Source: Paulinella micropora
Taxonomy: Eukaryota > Cercozoa > Imbricatea > Euglyphida > Paulinellidae
Assembly: GCA_019918135.1 (NCBI GenBank)
Contig: WBZZ01005584.1
Location: forward strand, 124,001 to 188,000
Reading direction: 5' to 3'
Length of the DNA stretch: 64,000 nt
The notes below the pieces were generated by a model. It had not been told where the DNA came from, did no database searches, and was given only the letters and a program-made list of their open reading frames with translations. The position numbers and the translations under genes were made by a program. Positions 9,956-20,652 of this stretch are shown in pieces. Each line of letters starts with the position of its first letter. Position 1 is the first letter of the stretch.

Positions 9956-10440
9956 GGACACCGTGATAGCCCAGTGGTCAAGTTCTACCATCTGAGCCCT
10001 GTCGCCAGTTCGATTCCCGTCGGTGCCACCAGTATTTTCATTGAACATACCGGTCTATTTCTGGACCAGTATTTTCATTGAACATACCGGCCCGTCTGGA
10101 AGTGTTGGAACTGCCCTTGCGGGGGTGTCATTAGAGCTTATCGTCAATTCTTCGTACTCCCCTCACGGGTGAGACGATGGAGGCGCATGTGCAGAAATGC
10201 ATCAGCCATTGACAGAGAAGCACTATTATTGTTAATATTATTAATATATAAGGGAGTACATAGGCCATCGGTCCTTTCCATGGCTGATTGGTATAAAGCT
10301 TCTAGAGTAATGTTCTATGCCGTCACTTCCTTTATTCCACCGATTGGTGTGGAGACTTTCCTTATGGAATGGAGGACTGGATGCACATGGCCTTTTGGCA
10401 GAGCAATTGGCAGGAGATACACTATTATTATTATTATTAT
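9330..10440 (+). repeat. (ATT)n microsatellites carrying SINE-like cassettes
   Basis: Long (ATT)n runs at about 9,338-9,411, 9,582-9,622, 9,892-9,955 and 10,422-10,443 separate two kinds of cassette. Type 1 (9,623-9,890 and 9,956-10,228) starts GGACACCGTGATAGCCCAG. It has a pol III A-box-like TAGCCCAGTGG and a B-box-like AGTTCGATTCC, so it is tRNA-derived in look. Type 2 (9,410-9,585 and 10,249-10,420) starts AGGGAGTACATAGGCCATCG and has no tRNA-like boxes that I can see. Open frames crossing these runs give poly-Leu, poly-Ile or poly-Tyr and are not genes. Confidence 0.75.
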
Positions 10441-10612
10441 TATTCTGGAGGGGTGCACAAGATGGCACTCCATGGGAAGAGGAGGTGGTTGGGCCTCTCC
10501 CCACGAAGGTGACCGCTTGGGGAGGTCACCGGGATATGCGCAACTCTCAATAGTATTAAATAATAAAATGTAAAACCATTTAAAGAAATAAATTATATTA
10601 CTTATAATATAC

Positions 10613-10634
10613 AAAGATTTGAAAAAATCTTTGA
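10613..10634. promoter_or_regulatory. PLV palindromic AT motif, site 1
   Basis: AAAGATTTGAAAAAATCTTT lies about 40-60 bp before the first viral start codon. Close relatives occur at 17,811-17,830 and 22,190-22,207. The repeated place before gene starts suggests a promoter or operator-like element, or a hairpin. Confidence 0.45.
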
Positions 10635-10671
10635 GCAAAAGGTTTTTGTGAAACTTTTTCTAAAAGTTTCA

Positions 10672-10866
10672 ATGGGGAGACACAAGAAATATCTCACACC
10701 CGAGGACAAACGAAAGGCTAACTCCGAAAAGGCGCTCGCATATTACAAAAGAAATAAGGATGAAATTAATCAAAAGAGGAAGGAGCAATTAAAAGAACGA
10801 AATAGAAAACTTAAGGAATATGAAGAAATGAAGGCGAGAGAAGTATTAAAAAAAAACGAAAAATGA
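10672..10866 (+). CDS. PLV small basic protein
   Basis: A 64-residue, Lys/Arg-rich, helical protein starts MGRHKKYLTPEDKRK. It is the first gene of the viral block, with a palindromic AT-rich motif about 40-60 bp upstream. A nucleic-acid-binding role is inferred from charge only. Confidence 0.5.
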   Translation: MGRHKKYLTPEDKRKANSEKALAYYKRNKDEINQKRKEQLKERNRKLKEYEEMKAREVLKKNEK

Positions 10867-10976
10867 TTTTTTTATGAATTTCATGTTAAACGTAAGACAA
10901 TTTATATATATATAAAGGTAAAACAATTTAATTTATTTTCATTATTTTTATATCCTCACTAATATAAAAGTAAAAT

Positions 10977-11513
10977 ATGCCACCACCATTACCGCCCAGA
11001 CCAACGAAGGAAAATGTAGAACTAGCGAAGGTAAGGGCGAATTTGAAGAAAACTACAACAAGAGAAAACAAAAGGGAATTTAAAGTAGTAGAGTTAAAAT
11101 CTAGGCGAGACAATATATTAAACTCTCTTACATACGAGAAGCAAGGATTAGATATAAACTTTTATGATACTGACGCATTAGAGCGAGAGGTTCTACTTCC
11201 TATACTATTAGATGCGAAAAGAAATGGTATGACAGGAAATGCTGATGTTCATATCACTATAACATACATAACCGACCACGAAGAATTAAATAGATATTAT
11301 AAAAAGAAAACGTTTAATTCGTTTCAAATAAAAAACTATGACTATTTTATTGAAATGTTGAATGAGTTTAACATAAGCAATATTGAAGCGTCTGGACTAG
11401 GTTATGACAGAATCATTGAATACGCTAAGGTAGTAGTAGTTCAAGAAAACGGAGGCGGTTGTTATGAAGGAAAAAACAAATGTAAAAAACAATATCGGAT
11501 GAAAATATATTAA
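10977..11513 (+). CDS. PLV hypothetical protein upstream of the polymerase
   Basis: A 178-residue frame starts MPPPLPPRPTKEN, 59 bp before the polymerase gene and on the same strand. Part of it is Lys/Glu-rich and the middle has a mixed alpha/beta look. In protein-primed systems the region upstream of the polymerase core may supply the terminal protein. That is only a possibility here, as no diagnostic motif was recognised. A TATA-like run (TATATATATAAAGG) lies about 60-75 bp upstream. Confidence 0.55.
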   Translation: MPPPLPPRPTKENVELAKVRANLKKTTTRENKREFKVVELKSRRDNILNSLTYEKQGLDINFYDTDALEREVLLPILLDAKRNGMTGNADVHITITYITDHEELNRYYKKKTFNSFQIKNYDYFIEMLNEFNISNIEASGLGYDRIIEYAKVVVVQENGGGCYEGKNKCKKQYRMKIY

Positions 11514-11572
11514 TATCTCCCGCTAGCAAGAATAATAATTGTTTATTCTTTCTCTGTAAAGACATTCTTAAT

Positions 11573-14065
11573 ATGCCACTTATTAACAGAAAAAGATGTA
11601 ATGATATTAGAGAACAATTCAATCTTTCTAATGATTGCCCTATACCATTTTCTACCGCCGTAAAAATCCTTAATACTTTGATAAAAGAAGGAAAGACATA
11701 TGAAATAACAAACGCCTTAACAAGAGAAACTATAAGCACGAATAACATCGGAGAAGAAGCAGACATTATGATTTATTTAGAGAACAACCATTATTTTGGA
11801 TTAACTAAAAGATATAAACAAAAATGCGAACAATGTTTAAGGAAATATGTCAAAAAACACACTTGTAATCCAAAAATGATAAATTATGCGAATAGAAAAA
11901 TTTTGAAGAACGGACGAAGACATTTGATAACAAAATTCGAGAAGGATAAAATTAATAACAAAGATGAAGTTATTCATTACGACCTTGAAACTTTTAGAAA
12001 TAACACGCTCGCTGACGGCTTTGATATTCACGACTGCTATATAGTCGGATATACTCAAGGGGCGGAAGGATTTAAATATTTCGCTGGTAAAGATTGTATT
12101 TCTAAATTTCTTGACTTTGTCTTGGAGAGAGGACAAAAATTAACAATAGAATGGGGTAATAGAATGATTCATAATCCAGTCAAGAAAGTAGCAGGAGTAA
12201 GAAAGAAGAGAAACAAAGATGAAGAACCACCAATTTTATATGTGAATGGGTTTAACGGCGCGAACTTTGACCACTACTTCATTAAACAGGAATTAATAAG
12301 AAGAGGCATTAAACCAAAATCTCACATGATTAATAACGGCTCAATAATCTCTTCACAATTTGAAAATATCAAAATGTGGGATATTTGTAAGCATACTCAG
12401 GGGACATTAAAAGAAAACTTAGAAAATATGACATGTAAAACTCTTAAAGGAGATTTCGACCACGACAAGGCTTCTACTTGGGAAACAATGAGCGAAGAGT
12501 TAAGAAATAAGTGTCTTGAATATTTGAAGTGTGATGTTATGGGGTTAAAAGAGTTATATGACAAAATAAACACAGAGATATTTGAAAAACACTCTGTGAA
12601 TTTAACTTCATACATTTCAACTTCAAGCCTTGCTTTTAATATCTGGAAGAAAATGATTGATGGTAAGCACGATGTAAGACTCCCAACTATTGAACAAGAG
12701 AAAGCGTTTAGAAAAGCGGTTATCGGAGCAAGAACATATCCAAGCAAAAAAAGATTTATTTCAAAACAATACAAGGACTACTTAGCGGGGAAAATCACAT
12801 TTGACGAATTAAACGATTATTTAGTTGATGCGGATGTCGTATCTTTATACCCAACAGCGATGCTTAATTTATTTATGGTTGGAGAAATTAAACTGGCTAT
12901 CGCACCATTTGATTATAATAATCTTCATATCGGTATTTACAATGTTGATTATATCTCACCAAAAGACATTCTACATTCAAGAATAGGACAGAGAAATAAA
13001 ATGGGCTCATTAAAGTGGAATTTAGCGGATATGAAAGACCAATGGCTTACAAGTGTTGATATTGAAGATATGATTAAGGAAGGCTACAATATAACAATTC
13101 ATAAAGGATACTATACAGAGGAGGCTGAACCAGTTTTCAAAGAATATATATTAGAAATGTTTAAGGCGAAAGAAAATAGCGAAAAAGGCACACCGCAATA
13201 TTTATTAGCCAAACTATTTATGAATTCGTTATACGGAAAGATGATACAACGACCTATCCCAGCAGAAGCAGAATATATTAAATCAAATGAAAAGCATTGG
13301 AAATTTTGGACAAAAAATTATATATATGATGTGGTTGAATTCAAAGATAAAGACGGAAACAAACTTTGGCACGTATCTGGAATGCCTAGAAATGAAGTAA
13401 TAATTGAAGAGAGTATTACAAAACCTTCTCACTACGGGGCTTTCATTCTAGCATATAGCAGGCGAATTATGTATAACTACATAAAAGAGGCTAATCCAAA
13501 TAAAGATATAGAGGCTGATTTCTATTACACCGATACCGATAGTCTAGTGTTGGATGTTAGGTTCGCCAAACTAATCAAAAGGCTTGGTGATAAATCTCTC
13601 GGAGGAATAACGGATGACTTAGGAGATTGCTGTAAGATAATAAGAGGAATATGGATTGCCCCAAAATTGTATATGTTAGAATTTACAACGAATGAAGCCT
13701 TTCTCCCTTACCTTACTAAGAATGACTTGAAACATAAAGACAAAGGTGTTCATATAATTGAATGCTACGAAAACGAAGGAGTAAAAAAGAGATACTACCA
13801 CCTTAGAGGTAAGGGGTTGAATTCAAAGGGGCTAAATCCAGAAGTATATGAAAAGATGGATTTAGGTGAAATCATTGAAAATGTTAGAGATTTTCAAATG
13901 AAGAAAATTCATTTATCACGAAATAGCAAACAGCAAAACATTAACCATTTCAGCATAGTTCATACTACAAACATAAAAAAGAAAGTTAATGAGAATAAAT
14001 GGTGCGGACGCGAGTTTATCAACAAAAATGATAGTATCCCACAAGGCTTCCATATCCACTCCTAG
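11573..14065 (+). CDS. PLV type-B DNA polymerase, protein-primed type
   Basis: The 830-residue frame carries the family-B exonuclease and polymerase motifs in order. These are exo I HYDLETF (about residue 139), exo II FNGANFDHYF (about 229), exo III YLKCDVMGLKELYD (about 315), palm motif A DADVVSLYPTAM (about 420), motif B KLFMNSLYGKM (about 547) and motif C YYTDTDSLV (about 649). The spacing and short N-terminus fit the protein-primed polymerases of Polintons, PLVs and some virophages, which replicate linear viral DNA. The gene looks whole across its motifs. Confidence 0.93.
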   Translation: MPLINRKRCNDIREQFNLSNDCPIPFSTAVKILNTLIKEGKTYEITNALTRETISTNNIGEEADIMIYLENNHYFGLTKRYKQKCEQCLRKYVKKHTCNPKMINYANRKILKNGRRHLITKFEKDKINNKDEVIHYDLETFRNNTLADGFDIHDCYIVGYTQGAEGFKYFAGKDCISKFLDFVLERGQKLTIEWGNRMIHNPVKKVAGVRKKRNKDEEPPILYVNGFNGANFDHYFIKQELIRRGIKPKSHMINNGSIISSQFENIKMWDICKHTQGTLKENLENMTCKTLKGDFDHDKASTWETMSEELRNKCLEYLKCDVMGLKELYDKINTEIFEKHSVNLTSYISTSSLAFNIWKKMIDGKHDVRLPTIEQEKAFRKAVIGARTYPSKKRFISKQYKDYLAGKITFDELNDYLVDADVVSLYPTAMLNLFMVGEIKLAIAPFDYNNLHIGIYNVDYISPKDILHSRIGQRNKMGSLKWNLADMKDQWLTSVDIEDMIKEGYNITIHKGYYTEEAEPVFKEYILEMFKAKENSEKGTPQYLLAKLFMNSLYGKMIQRPIPAEAEYIKSNEKHWKFWTKNYIYDVVEFKDKDGNKLWHVSGMPRNEVIIEESITKPSHYGAFILAYSRRIMYNYIKEANPNKDIEADFYYTDTDSLVLDVRFAKLIKRLGDKSLGGITDDLGDCCKIIRGIWIAPKLYMLEFTTNEAFLPYLTKNDLKHKDKGVHIIECYENEGVKKRYYHLRGKGLNSKGLNPEVYEKMDLGEIIENVRDFQMKKIHLSRNSKQQNINHFSIVHTTNIKKKVNENKWCGREFINKNDSIPQGFHIHS

Positions 14066-14145
14066 ATTAAAAACGTTTAACAACGAAGTTGATAAATAGA
14101 TAATTAATTTTTTCAATAAATTTTTTTACCACTCTATATATACCA

Positions 14146-14425
14146 ATGACCTCCCTAACCAGACTATGCGAGAAGTTTGAAAAACTCTCTATTGAAAATA
14201 AAAAAGAAACATTTTCTCTTACCGATGTTAAAAAGATAATTACTGACGAAATCCAAATGATGGGCGGGCAAGCCAAAGGATACTTTTCCATTTGGTAAGT
14301 ATAAAGGTAAGAAAATTCAAGATGTTGCTACAATAGACAAACCATACCTTGAATGGGTTATGAAACAGCCGTGGTTTGAAAAATTTACCGACATTAAAAG
14401 TGAAGTAAAAAAATATTTACAATAA
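14146..14425 (+). pseudogene. PLV ExoX-C-like domain gene, short paralogue, broken
   Basis: A short gene sits right after the polymerase, with TATA-like TCTATATATACCAATG at its start. Its C-terminal part (GKYKGKKIQDVA..YLEW) resembles the small C-terminal domain found after ExoX-type exonucleases and is clearly paralogous to the end of the next gene. It is broken. Confidence 0.55.
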
Positions 14426-14453
14426 AAAATAAAATTTTGCTATACATATATCA

Positions 14454-14924
14454 ATGACAGACCTGAGCACCAAACAGGACTACTTGAATGAAATTGAAAA
14501 ATGGAACCTTGATGGAGATGTCAAAAAGCCAACAATTAAATGGACTAAGCCTGACATTGTTTCTTTCTATGAGCAATATAAACCAAATGTTGGAATTTCC
14601 AACATAGATGATAATGTTAAAGTAGTTATCCCACTGGAAAGCGTGTTGATGGAGGAAGAAAGCACACCTTTTACGACTGCTGATTTAAAAGAGACTGGTA
14701 TCACCGAAATAAAGGCTAATGTAGGAGAAGAGATAGCGACTGCTACATGTACAGAAGAAGGATGTATATTAAAGAATAACAAGCAAACCGATGTTTTTCT
14801 TCAATATGGAAAGTATAAAAAAATGAAAATTGAAGATGTTGCTAAGATTGATAAACCATACCTTGAATATTTAATTCAACAACCTTATTTTAATAACAAA
14901 GATGCGGTAAAAAAATATTTGTAA
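14454..14924 (+). CDS. PLV protein with ExoX-C-like C-terminal domain
   Basis: This 156-residue protein ends with the domain QYGKYKKMKIEDVAK..KPYLEYLI, the same pattern as the preceding short gene. The pair therefore looks like a local duplication. The N-terminal 100 residues are not recognised. The start has the TATA-like run ATACATATATCAATG, close to that of its neighbour. The role is unknown; DNA binding or repair is only suggested by the domain type. Confidence 0.6.
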   Translation: MTDLSTKQDYLNEIEKWNLDGDVKKPTIKWTKPDIVSFYEQYKPNVGISNIDDNVKVVIPLESVLMEEESTPFTTADLKETGITEIKANVGEEIATATCTEEGCILKNNKQTDVFLQYGKYKKMKIEDVAKIDKPYLEYLIQQPYFNNKDAVKKYL

Positions 14925-14967
14925 TAATTTAAAAATTAGACTTTCATTTTTTTTTACTCAATCCACA

Positions 14968-16212
14968 TCAATGGTCTTCTATAAAATTAGCAATAATATT
15001 GACATTTCCACCATTATTAGTAGTAGAAACCGATTTCTGTGTAAAAGTTAATACATCACTTGGAGACAGATAAATATCATAATTTCTTAGATTTATTTGT
15101 TGAGTTGAATTAGCATTAACATATATTTTAAAAATCGTCGTTCCGTTGGCGATAGCAGTCGCTGTTGTGTCAGTATCAACTATTGAATATTTCGTATCTA
15201 CATCCGCATACACTGCTCCAGTTAATGTTCCATTAATCACCATTCGCACTATATTCGTTTTTGAGTCTTCATTACTAATGCTTATTAATGATGGATACAC
15301 TAATGAATAATTGTCTAAGTTAGCGCCAGCACTATCATATTTTGCCTTATTTCTTATACTCAATATCGGTCCTTCTGTAGTGTGGGCGACTTCAGCACCC
15401 TCAATTGAATTCGTTATACTTGTATTAATAGTATTTGACCCCTCAGTGAATAAACTAGCACTCGCTGTTTTAAGAATTTGTATTCCAGTCTTTGCATCAT
15501 TTTTCATTACTGCTGTAAAGGGTAATGTCGTATTTCGCAGGCTTACACCATTATTTGCATTCGCATACTCAATCATATGAACTAATTGAAATAATCCTGT
15601 TATGGGATTTTCAATATAAAACTTAATAGCACCAAACCCAAGATACTGAAATTGAATTTGAAATACATTTCCTTTACTCCAGTCTAAGTATGGCATAGCA
15701 AAGTTTCCATCGCAAGGGTCGTCCCAGTCTGCTTGGTCTATATAATCTACGAGATTGCCGCAACAATGCGCAATATTCATTCCCGCTTTATCTTTGTAAA
15801 AGTAAAATCCATCATTAAGGTCATTTCCTATTCCAATATATGAATAGTAATCTTTTGTGTCGTCTGTTGTCCATAAGGCAGTAAAGCGAGCAAGGACACC
15901 AGTTCCAGTTCTATATTTTATTCTCCTTTTACTTACTAATCTAGCATCAGCCGTGGCGTCAGCGGCAGTTTTCAATTCAGCCATATTATTCAAAAATGAC
16001 ACAGATGCTTTTGTTTCCGTTTTTGTCCATACCCTTGTATTAATGGTATATGGAAAGATTTCCTGTAAAACTGGTGTTAATTGAGCAGTCGTTGCTTCGC
16101 CAAAAGCGGTTTTTCAATTATTTGTTTCAATATTACCATCGTATCCAACACTGACATTTATAAATTCTCCGTCTGGATTTTGTGTGATTAAATTTCTCTG
16201 GTGTGTAGTCAT
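14968..16212 (-). pseudogene. PLV predicted virion protein, broken
   Basis: The block encodes a beta-rich, Thr/Asn-rich protein of roughly 410 residues starting MTTHQRNLITQNPDG. It includes a concanavalin/laminin-like looking middle (YYSYIGIGNDL, FYFYKDKAGMNIAH, IKFYIENPITG). It lies just downstream of the capsid gene on the same strand. A structural or glycan-binding role is inferred from this look and place. One break is apparent. Confidence 0.5.
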
Positions 16213-16267
16213 TGTAGGTCTATATTATCAAAAAAATAAATTAACTATCAAAATTAATAATTACCTC

Positions 16268-17752
16268 TTAACTCATGGAAATCATATTAGCCTTAACCTG
16301 AACCTCCCGCTGAGTGATTGCTACACTTACATGCTGATGAGCATTATTCTGCGTAGTGCTAATGAAATCCCATCGTCTCTCATTTGAAAGGTCAAGCCCG
16401 CTAACTTCATCTTGGTCTTTGCTCCACAGCGGGCGGGTATTATCCCAAGTATCAACCCAGAACCAGTTGTACACATTTGAATTCATCAAAACAGAACCTT
16501 CAAGCTTTGGTTTCAAGCACATATAATCTTCATAACTAGCGGGAAATATTTCAAATTCCTGAAGTCGTGCCCCGTCAAGTGTGGTGTGGAAACTGGTAGT
16601 CTTGGCGGTTGCTCTGTTATCAATATCATAAGCAGTATTCTTGTTTTCAGTGTTGTGGAAGAGTGTGTGATAAATTTTCTTCAATCGTTTTCCGTGTCCT
16701 CTATCAAAGCGGAGAATAATGTTTTGTGTAGTGGATTGAGCAATGGAATTTTTATAAACATAAGGATAATCAATATTAAAACTCATACCTTCAGCACTCG
16801 CCACCTTTTGTTGAATTGATTGAATGACATCGGGATTAGTCTCAACCGCAAGGAACAAGTTAAGATTAGAAACACTTACATTACCAGCGGCAGCAACAAG
16901 CACTCCTCCACCCGTTGACAAAGCAGCGTTATTGTAATAATAAATTTTAGGGGTCTGTTGCCACACAATCCGCATATTCAAAATCTCAGGAAACATAATA
17001 GTCTTATCTAGGGCGAAAATAGTATTGTAAAGCATACCCATATTAATCTTAACACTGATAGAAGGCTCAGCGGAGGTGATAGCACCAGCCGAGAAATACT
17101 TAGGCTCGTTGTAAGCATCATCAACGACAGAGATCGCACCCGTTCCATCAGCCAAGGCTAAATCATCGTGTCGGCGAGCATTTGTAGGAGGTTCTGGAAA
17201 TATCGCCAAAGTTCTAGCTGCTACATTATCTGCTCCATCAGTCATGGCTCGAAAGTTTGTTCTAGTTGCTGTGGTTAGTGAAACATCAATTTTATTATTG
17301 GCATTACACTTTTGAAGCATACATCCCGAACCACTTCCATTATCGTGGTTTTCAAGTGTCAGAAAGTCCTTCATAGAAGTTTCAGCCTTCCAAACAATTT
17401 TGGTAAAATTACCAACTTCATTTACATCGCACAGATAAACACCGCTACGGGTTTGAAGTTGAATTTGTCTAATAGGAGCCAGACAATCCATATAGCATTT
17501 GTTATAGTTCGCTGCAATTGCTGGTGGAGCATAAGTAAAACTCAAGACAGAGCGGGCTAAGTTAAATGGCCTGCTGATAAGGTCAAAGTTGCTTTCTTGT
17601 CCTCCTGCGGTAGTAATAGTAATCTTGTCCTCCTGCGGTAGTAATAGTAATAGCTCCAGCACCTTCTCGCGGAGTTAGTTTATTCAAACGATAAGAAGCA
17701 CCGATGTAGTCAGTTCTAGAAAAGTCTAGTTCGCCTCCGTGTTGAGTCGGCA
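16268..17752 (-). CDS. PLV major capsid protein (double jelly roll)
   Basis: The gene begins MPTQHGGELDF near 17,752 and ends at 16,268, giving close to 490 residues, the usual size for PLV capsid proteins. Recognisable parts are SRPFNLARSVLSF, the NYNKCYMDCLAPI block and the NWFWVDTWDN..LSNERRWDF segment near the C-terminus, in a beta-rich Thr/Asn/Gln-rich protein. This pattern and its place beside the penton, protease and ATPase genes support the call. The gene is almost whole, with at most one break. An AT-rich palindrome lies about 60 bp upstream. Confidence 0.85.
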
Positions 17753-17810
17753 TTTTGTTTTTGATTTTTAGGCAGTTGAGATTATTAGCTAATTCACAAG
17801 AATATATTAG

Positions 17811-17830
17811 AAAGATTTTAAAAATCTTTC
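17811..17830. promoter_or_regulatory. PLV palindromic AT motif, site 2
   Basis: AAAGATTTTAAAAATCTTT sits between the penton stop and the capsid start, about 60 bp before the capsid ATG. It could act as a terminator for the former, a promoter for the latter, or both. Confidence 0.45.
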
Positions 17831-18680
17831 ACAAAAATAAAAAATAAAAAAATAAATAATTCCAAAATAATTTTTTTCTCTGTTTCAAAAGATTGAAAAA
17901 GGATGTAAATAAATTAAAATAATTAGTCTCTCTGTAAATCAACAAAGTCATTACAATACCTAACCCATTAAGATTTATAGCCTGATCGTTTTCGTCTGTA
18001 AGATAAAACCTATATACATTATTTGAACTGGTGGATAATTTCTTACCATACTCAGACCCACTTCCGTCGTATATAACGGCTCCAAATGGAATTTCGTTGG
18101 CAGTGTATATTTCTTGTAGCACGTGATTATCTCCTTCGCCCACTAAGTCCGATTGAAGATACAAAGTCTTTTCTCCAGTTAGAATAATTACGTTCGGCGA
18201 TTTAACAAAATCATTTGCAAAGAAATATGTTGAGTTTCTATCAAACCCCATTACTTCGTGAATACGGGTATCACTATCAAGTATAAATCGCGGTTGAATG
18301 CCTCCGTTATTTGAAACACTGAATGTTAATTTTCCATCCTCTGGTTTTATGTTGGTATGATTACTGGATACAACATAAGTATAATTATTTGGGCTGTCCG
18401 CGGTTAGCACCTCCGACAACTTATTTTTTAGATTGTTCATTGTGTAGTTTCCATCAGGTATCGTAATTAAAGCCTCATACCCGTCTTCGCTAAGAGTAAA
18501 AGTATTATATGGTGAAGCCACAGAGTAATGCGACTTAGGCACATAGATATGAAGTATTTTACAATGTGTGGGATTGTCTAGCCCCTTCAAATTGACTTCG
18601 TGTGTAAAGTCGCTATCTGTGCCAGTTATTCTGTTTTTGCTATTTATGTAATAGATACCACTTGACCTGCCCCCTTTTTA
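17829..18680 (-). CDS. PLV minor capsid (penton-like) protein
   Basis: The protein has the start of virophage and PLV pentons (YYINSKNRITGTDSDF, then VPKSHYSV and IPDGNYTMNNL) and the closing block FYLTDENDQAINLNGLGIVMTLLIY, which resembles the single-jelly-roll penton ending. Pentons fill the five-fold vertices of the capsid. It lies directly upstream of the major capsid gene on the same strand. It has about one break. Confidence 0.75.
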
Positions 18681-18859
18681 CTCCATTGATATAGATATTT
18701 TAGAATAGCGCTTTCGTTATCACTCTCGCTTATTCTAAAACATCATTTTTTATTTTGGAAAAAATTAAATAGGATACGATATTTGTGAAATGTTTTTGTT
18801 TTTGAAGTAGTCAAAAACAAAGATACACGAAAATGAGTGAAACGAATGAGAGTGTGAAT

Positions 18860-19633
18860 TTACAAATAGGTGTCAAAGCCATACCCGTTCTGGGCTTTTA
18901 ATTTTTCCGCTTCTTCTTCCTTTAGGTCTGTATATCCGCTAGCAAACTTAAAGCGATTACCTTTCGCTCGTTCCATTAAAAACCTCATTGAGTGCCATCC
19001 ACAAGTTGAGGAAGTATCACTCTGCTCTTTTACTTGATTAACCTTCATTAATAAATAACTATCGGGGTGGCTTTTGTCAATTAGTTGTTTCATTTGTTGT
19101 TGAAAGTCTTCCGTTGGTTGGTAAAGTGCTAAGGGGTCATAGACTTCAACACTTCTGTCTTTATCCAGACTTACCCATACGGCGATCCAATGAGACCCCG
19201 CTTGTTTGTGGTTGTCCAAATTCATAATAAATCCGTATCGTTTTCTGCTTCCGGGCTTCAACTTGTAGATTTCATCACTGGCTATTGCTCCGAGATACCA
19301 TCCATATTTTTTCATTATGTCGTCTATTTCATCAGTCATTAAACCGCGACCCTCTCCTTGTAATGGGACTTGCTCTGGCTGTTGCTCTGGTGTCTCCGCG
19401 ACGCTCGGGGGTATGGTTGTCTCCTCTTGCTGCTGTTGCTGTGGCTCCGCAGAACTTGTGCTTGTGGGTGGTGCTACATCTGTTGGTTGTGTCTCCGCTG
19501 TTTGTGGATTTGTCATTTCAAAGATAAGTTGTTTAGCATCTGGAGAATTTTCAAAACGGGGTGGGTCTATTGGCGATAGAGTGCTATTTACAGGAGTTTT
19601 TTTTTTCATTCTTTTTGCTTTCATTTTTAGCAA
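18860..19633 (-). CDS. PLV maturation protease, adenain/Ulp1-type cysteine protease
   Basis: Residues about 1-95 are Pro/Gln/Thr-rich and look disordered. The C-terminal domain has GSHWIAVWV with the catalytic His, followed by an acidic VEVYDPL strand, and STCGWHSMRFL with the catalytic Cys. This is the adenain/Ulp1 fold arrangement, used in Polintons and adenoviruses to process capsid proteins. The nearest ATG (MKAKRMKKK) is at about 19,624. Confidence 0.85.
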   Translation of the reverse strand: MLKMKAKRMKKKTPVNSTLSPIDPPRFENSPDAKQLIFEMTNPQTAETQPTDVAPPTSTSSAEPQQQQQEETTIPPSVAETPEQQPEQVPLQGEGRGLMTDEIDDIMKKYGWYLGAIASDEIYKLKPGSRKRYGFIMNLDNHKQAGSHWIAVWVSLDKDRSVEVYDPLALYQPTEDFQQQMKQLIDKSHPDSYLLMKVNQVKEQSDTSSTCGWHSMRFLMERAKGNRFKFASGYTDLKEEEAEKLKAQNGYGFDTYL

Positions 19634-19820
19634 TCATTTTTATTGTAAATTGTTTTAGTTTATCCCATCCATCTTCTGCCGATGATATGTTTTCAGTGAT
19701 TTTTTGTGTGTATAACCATCTCTTTAAACTAGTGGCGTAGTCGTTTGAACCTTTGTTTTTTATTATAGGGATATTAATGCCTGCTTTTTTAAGGTGATTT
19801 ATTATTGTATGATTTTTCAT
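19584..19820 (-). CDS. PLV small hypothetical protein
   Basis: A 78-residue, Lys-rich frame (MKNHTIINHLKK) overlaps the protease start by about 40-50 bp and touches the end of the next gene upstream, as in a compact leftward viral gene set. No family was recognised. Confidence 0.5.
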   Translation of the reverse strand: MKNHTIINHLKKAGINIPIIKNKGSNDYATSLKRWLYTQKITENISSAEDGWDKLKQFTIKMIAKNESKKNEKKNSCK

Positions 19821-20584
19821 TTTTTGACACGTTTTTTTCTCGTTTTCTCGGAGAACATTTCATCAATAATTCTTCGTCTCTTTTCTTCTTCCAAATCTTT
19901 TTCTTGTTTATTTACTTTGTGAGTTATATCGGTTATTTTTGGGGAAGATGTAGTTGCGGTTTTCTTTGGTTTATTTGTAGTTGAAGGGGGATTCGGGTTC
20001 GCTATATTATTAATAATAGGCTGTGCAACTGGAGCAGTCAATAATCCCTGTCTATGTCGTTGTTCTACCTGTAGTTCCTGAATAAGTCGTTGTTCCTTTT
20101 TCTGTTCCCTAGATTTTTCTTCCTGTCTTTCCTTAATCTCCGCAAGTTGTTTTTTATGTTCCCTATCCATTGTTTTTTTTAGTTCCTTAGCATCGGCTTG
20201 GATTTTTCTTTCTAGCCTCTTCTTCTCCTCTTCTATCTCATCCCTTTTCTTCTTTTCCTTTTCTTCCTCGTCATGTATTAACTCATGTTTCTTTTGTAAG
20301 TTGCTTTGTATCTGGTTTCGGTTCTCGTGTTCAAGACGATTGAAATCAGATTTGATTATTTTTTCTCTTGGTTTGCGACTAGCCCTTTGCGACTTTGGTT
20401 TGCTAATATATTTCATAAAAGGTTTAACAATTTGTAATGTGCTTAAATCATTTGTTTTCTTACCAAAATTAAGATAATATTTTTTACCCTTCTGGATAAT
20501 ATAAGGCCTCCCGTTTTTGTTTCTATAAACCCGCGGGGGTCTTACCTTTGATATTTTCTTATTAGTCTTAGCCGAACCCATCAT
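19817..20584 (-). CDS. PLV basic coiled-coil virion protein
   Basis: The 255-residue protein starts with a basic motif (PPRVYRNKNGRPYIIQKGKKYYL) followed by a long charged Glu/Lys/Gln helix (about residues 75-175) and a basic tail. The N-terminal motif is common to a PLV/virophage protein group of unknown function, as far as I recall. TTTTTTTGATAATAT lies just upstream of the start, matching the sequence upstream of the gene starting at 16,212. Confidence 0.6.
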   Translation of the reverse strand: MMGSAKTNKKISKVRPPRVYRNKNGRPYIIQKGKKYYLNFGKKTNDLSTLQIVKPFMKYISKPKSQRASRKPREKIIKSDFNRLEHENRNQIQSNLQKKHELIHDEEEKEKKKRDEIEEEKKRLERKIQADAKELKKTMDREHKKQLAEIKERQEEKSREQKKEQRLIQELQVEQRHRQGLLTAPVAQPIINNIANPNPPSTTNKPKKTATTSSPKITDITHKVNKQEKDLEEEKRRRIIDEMFSEKTRKKRVKK

Positions 20585-20652
20585 ATTATCAAAAAAATAT
20601 TTCTAGAAACAATATATTTTAATGAAACTTAGCCCCGCATGCGAAACATGTC

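Noticed and set aside
9892-10081. Open frames giving poly-Tyr, poly-Ile or poly-Leu
   Set aside because: They are readings of (ATT)n/(TAA)n microsatellites and SINE-like cassettes; the same frames recur at 47-49 kb and 54-55 kb.
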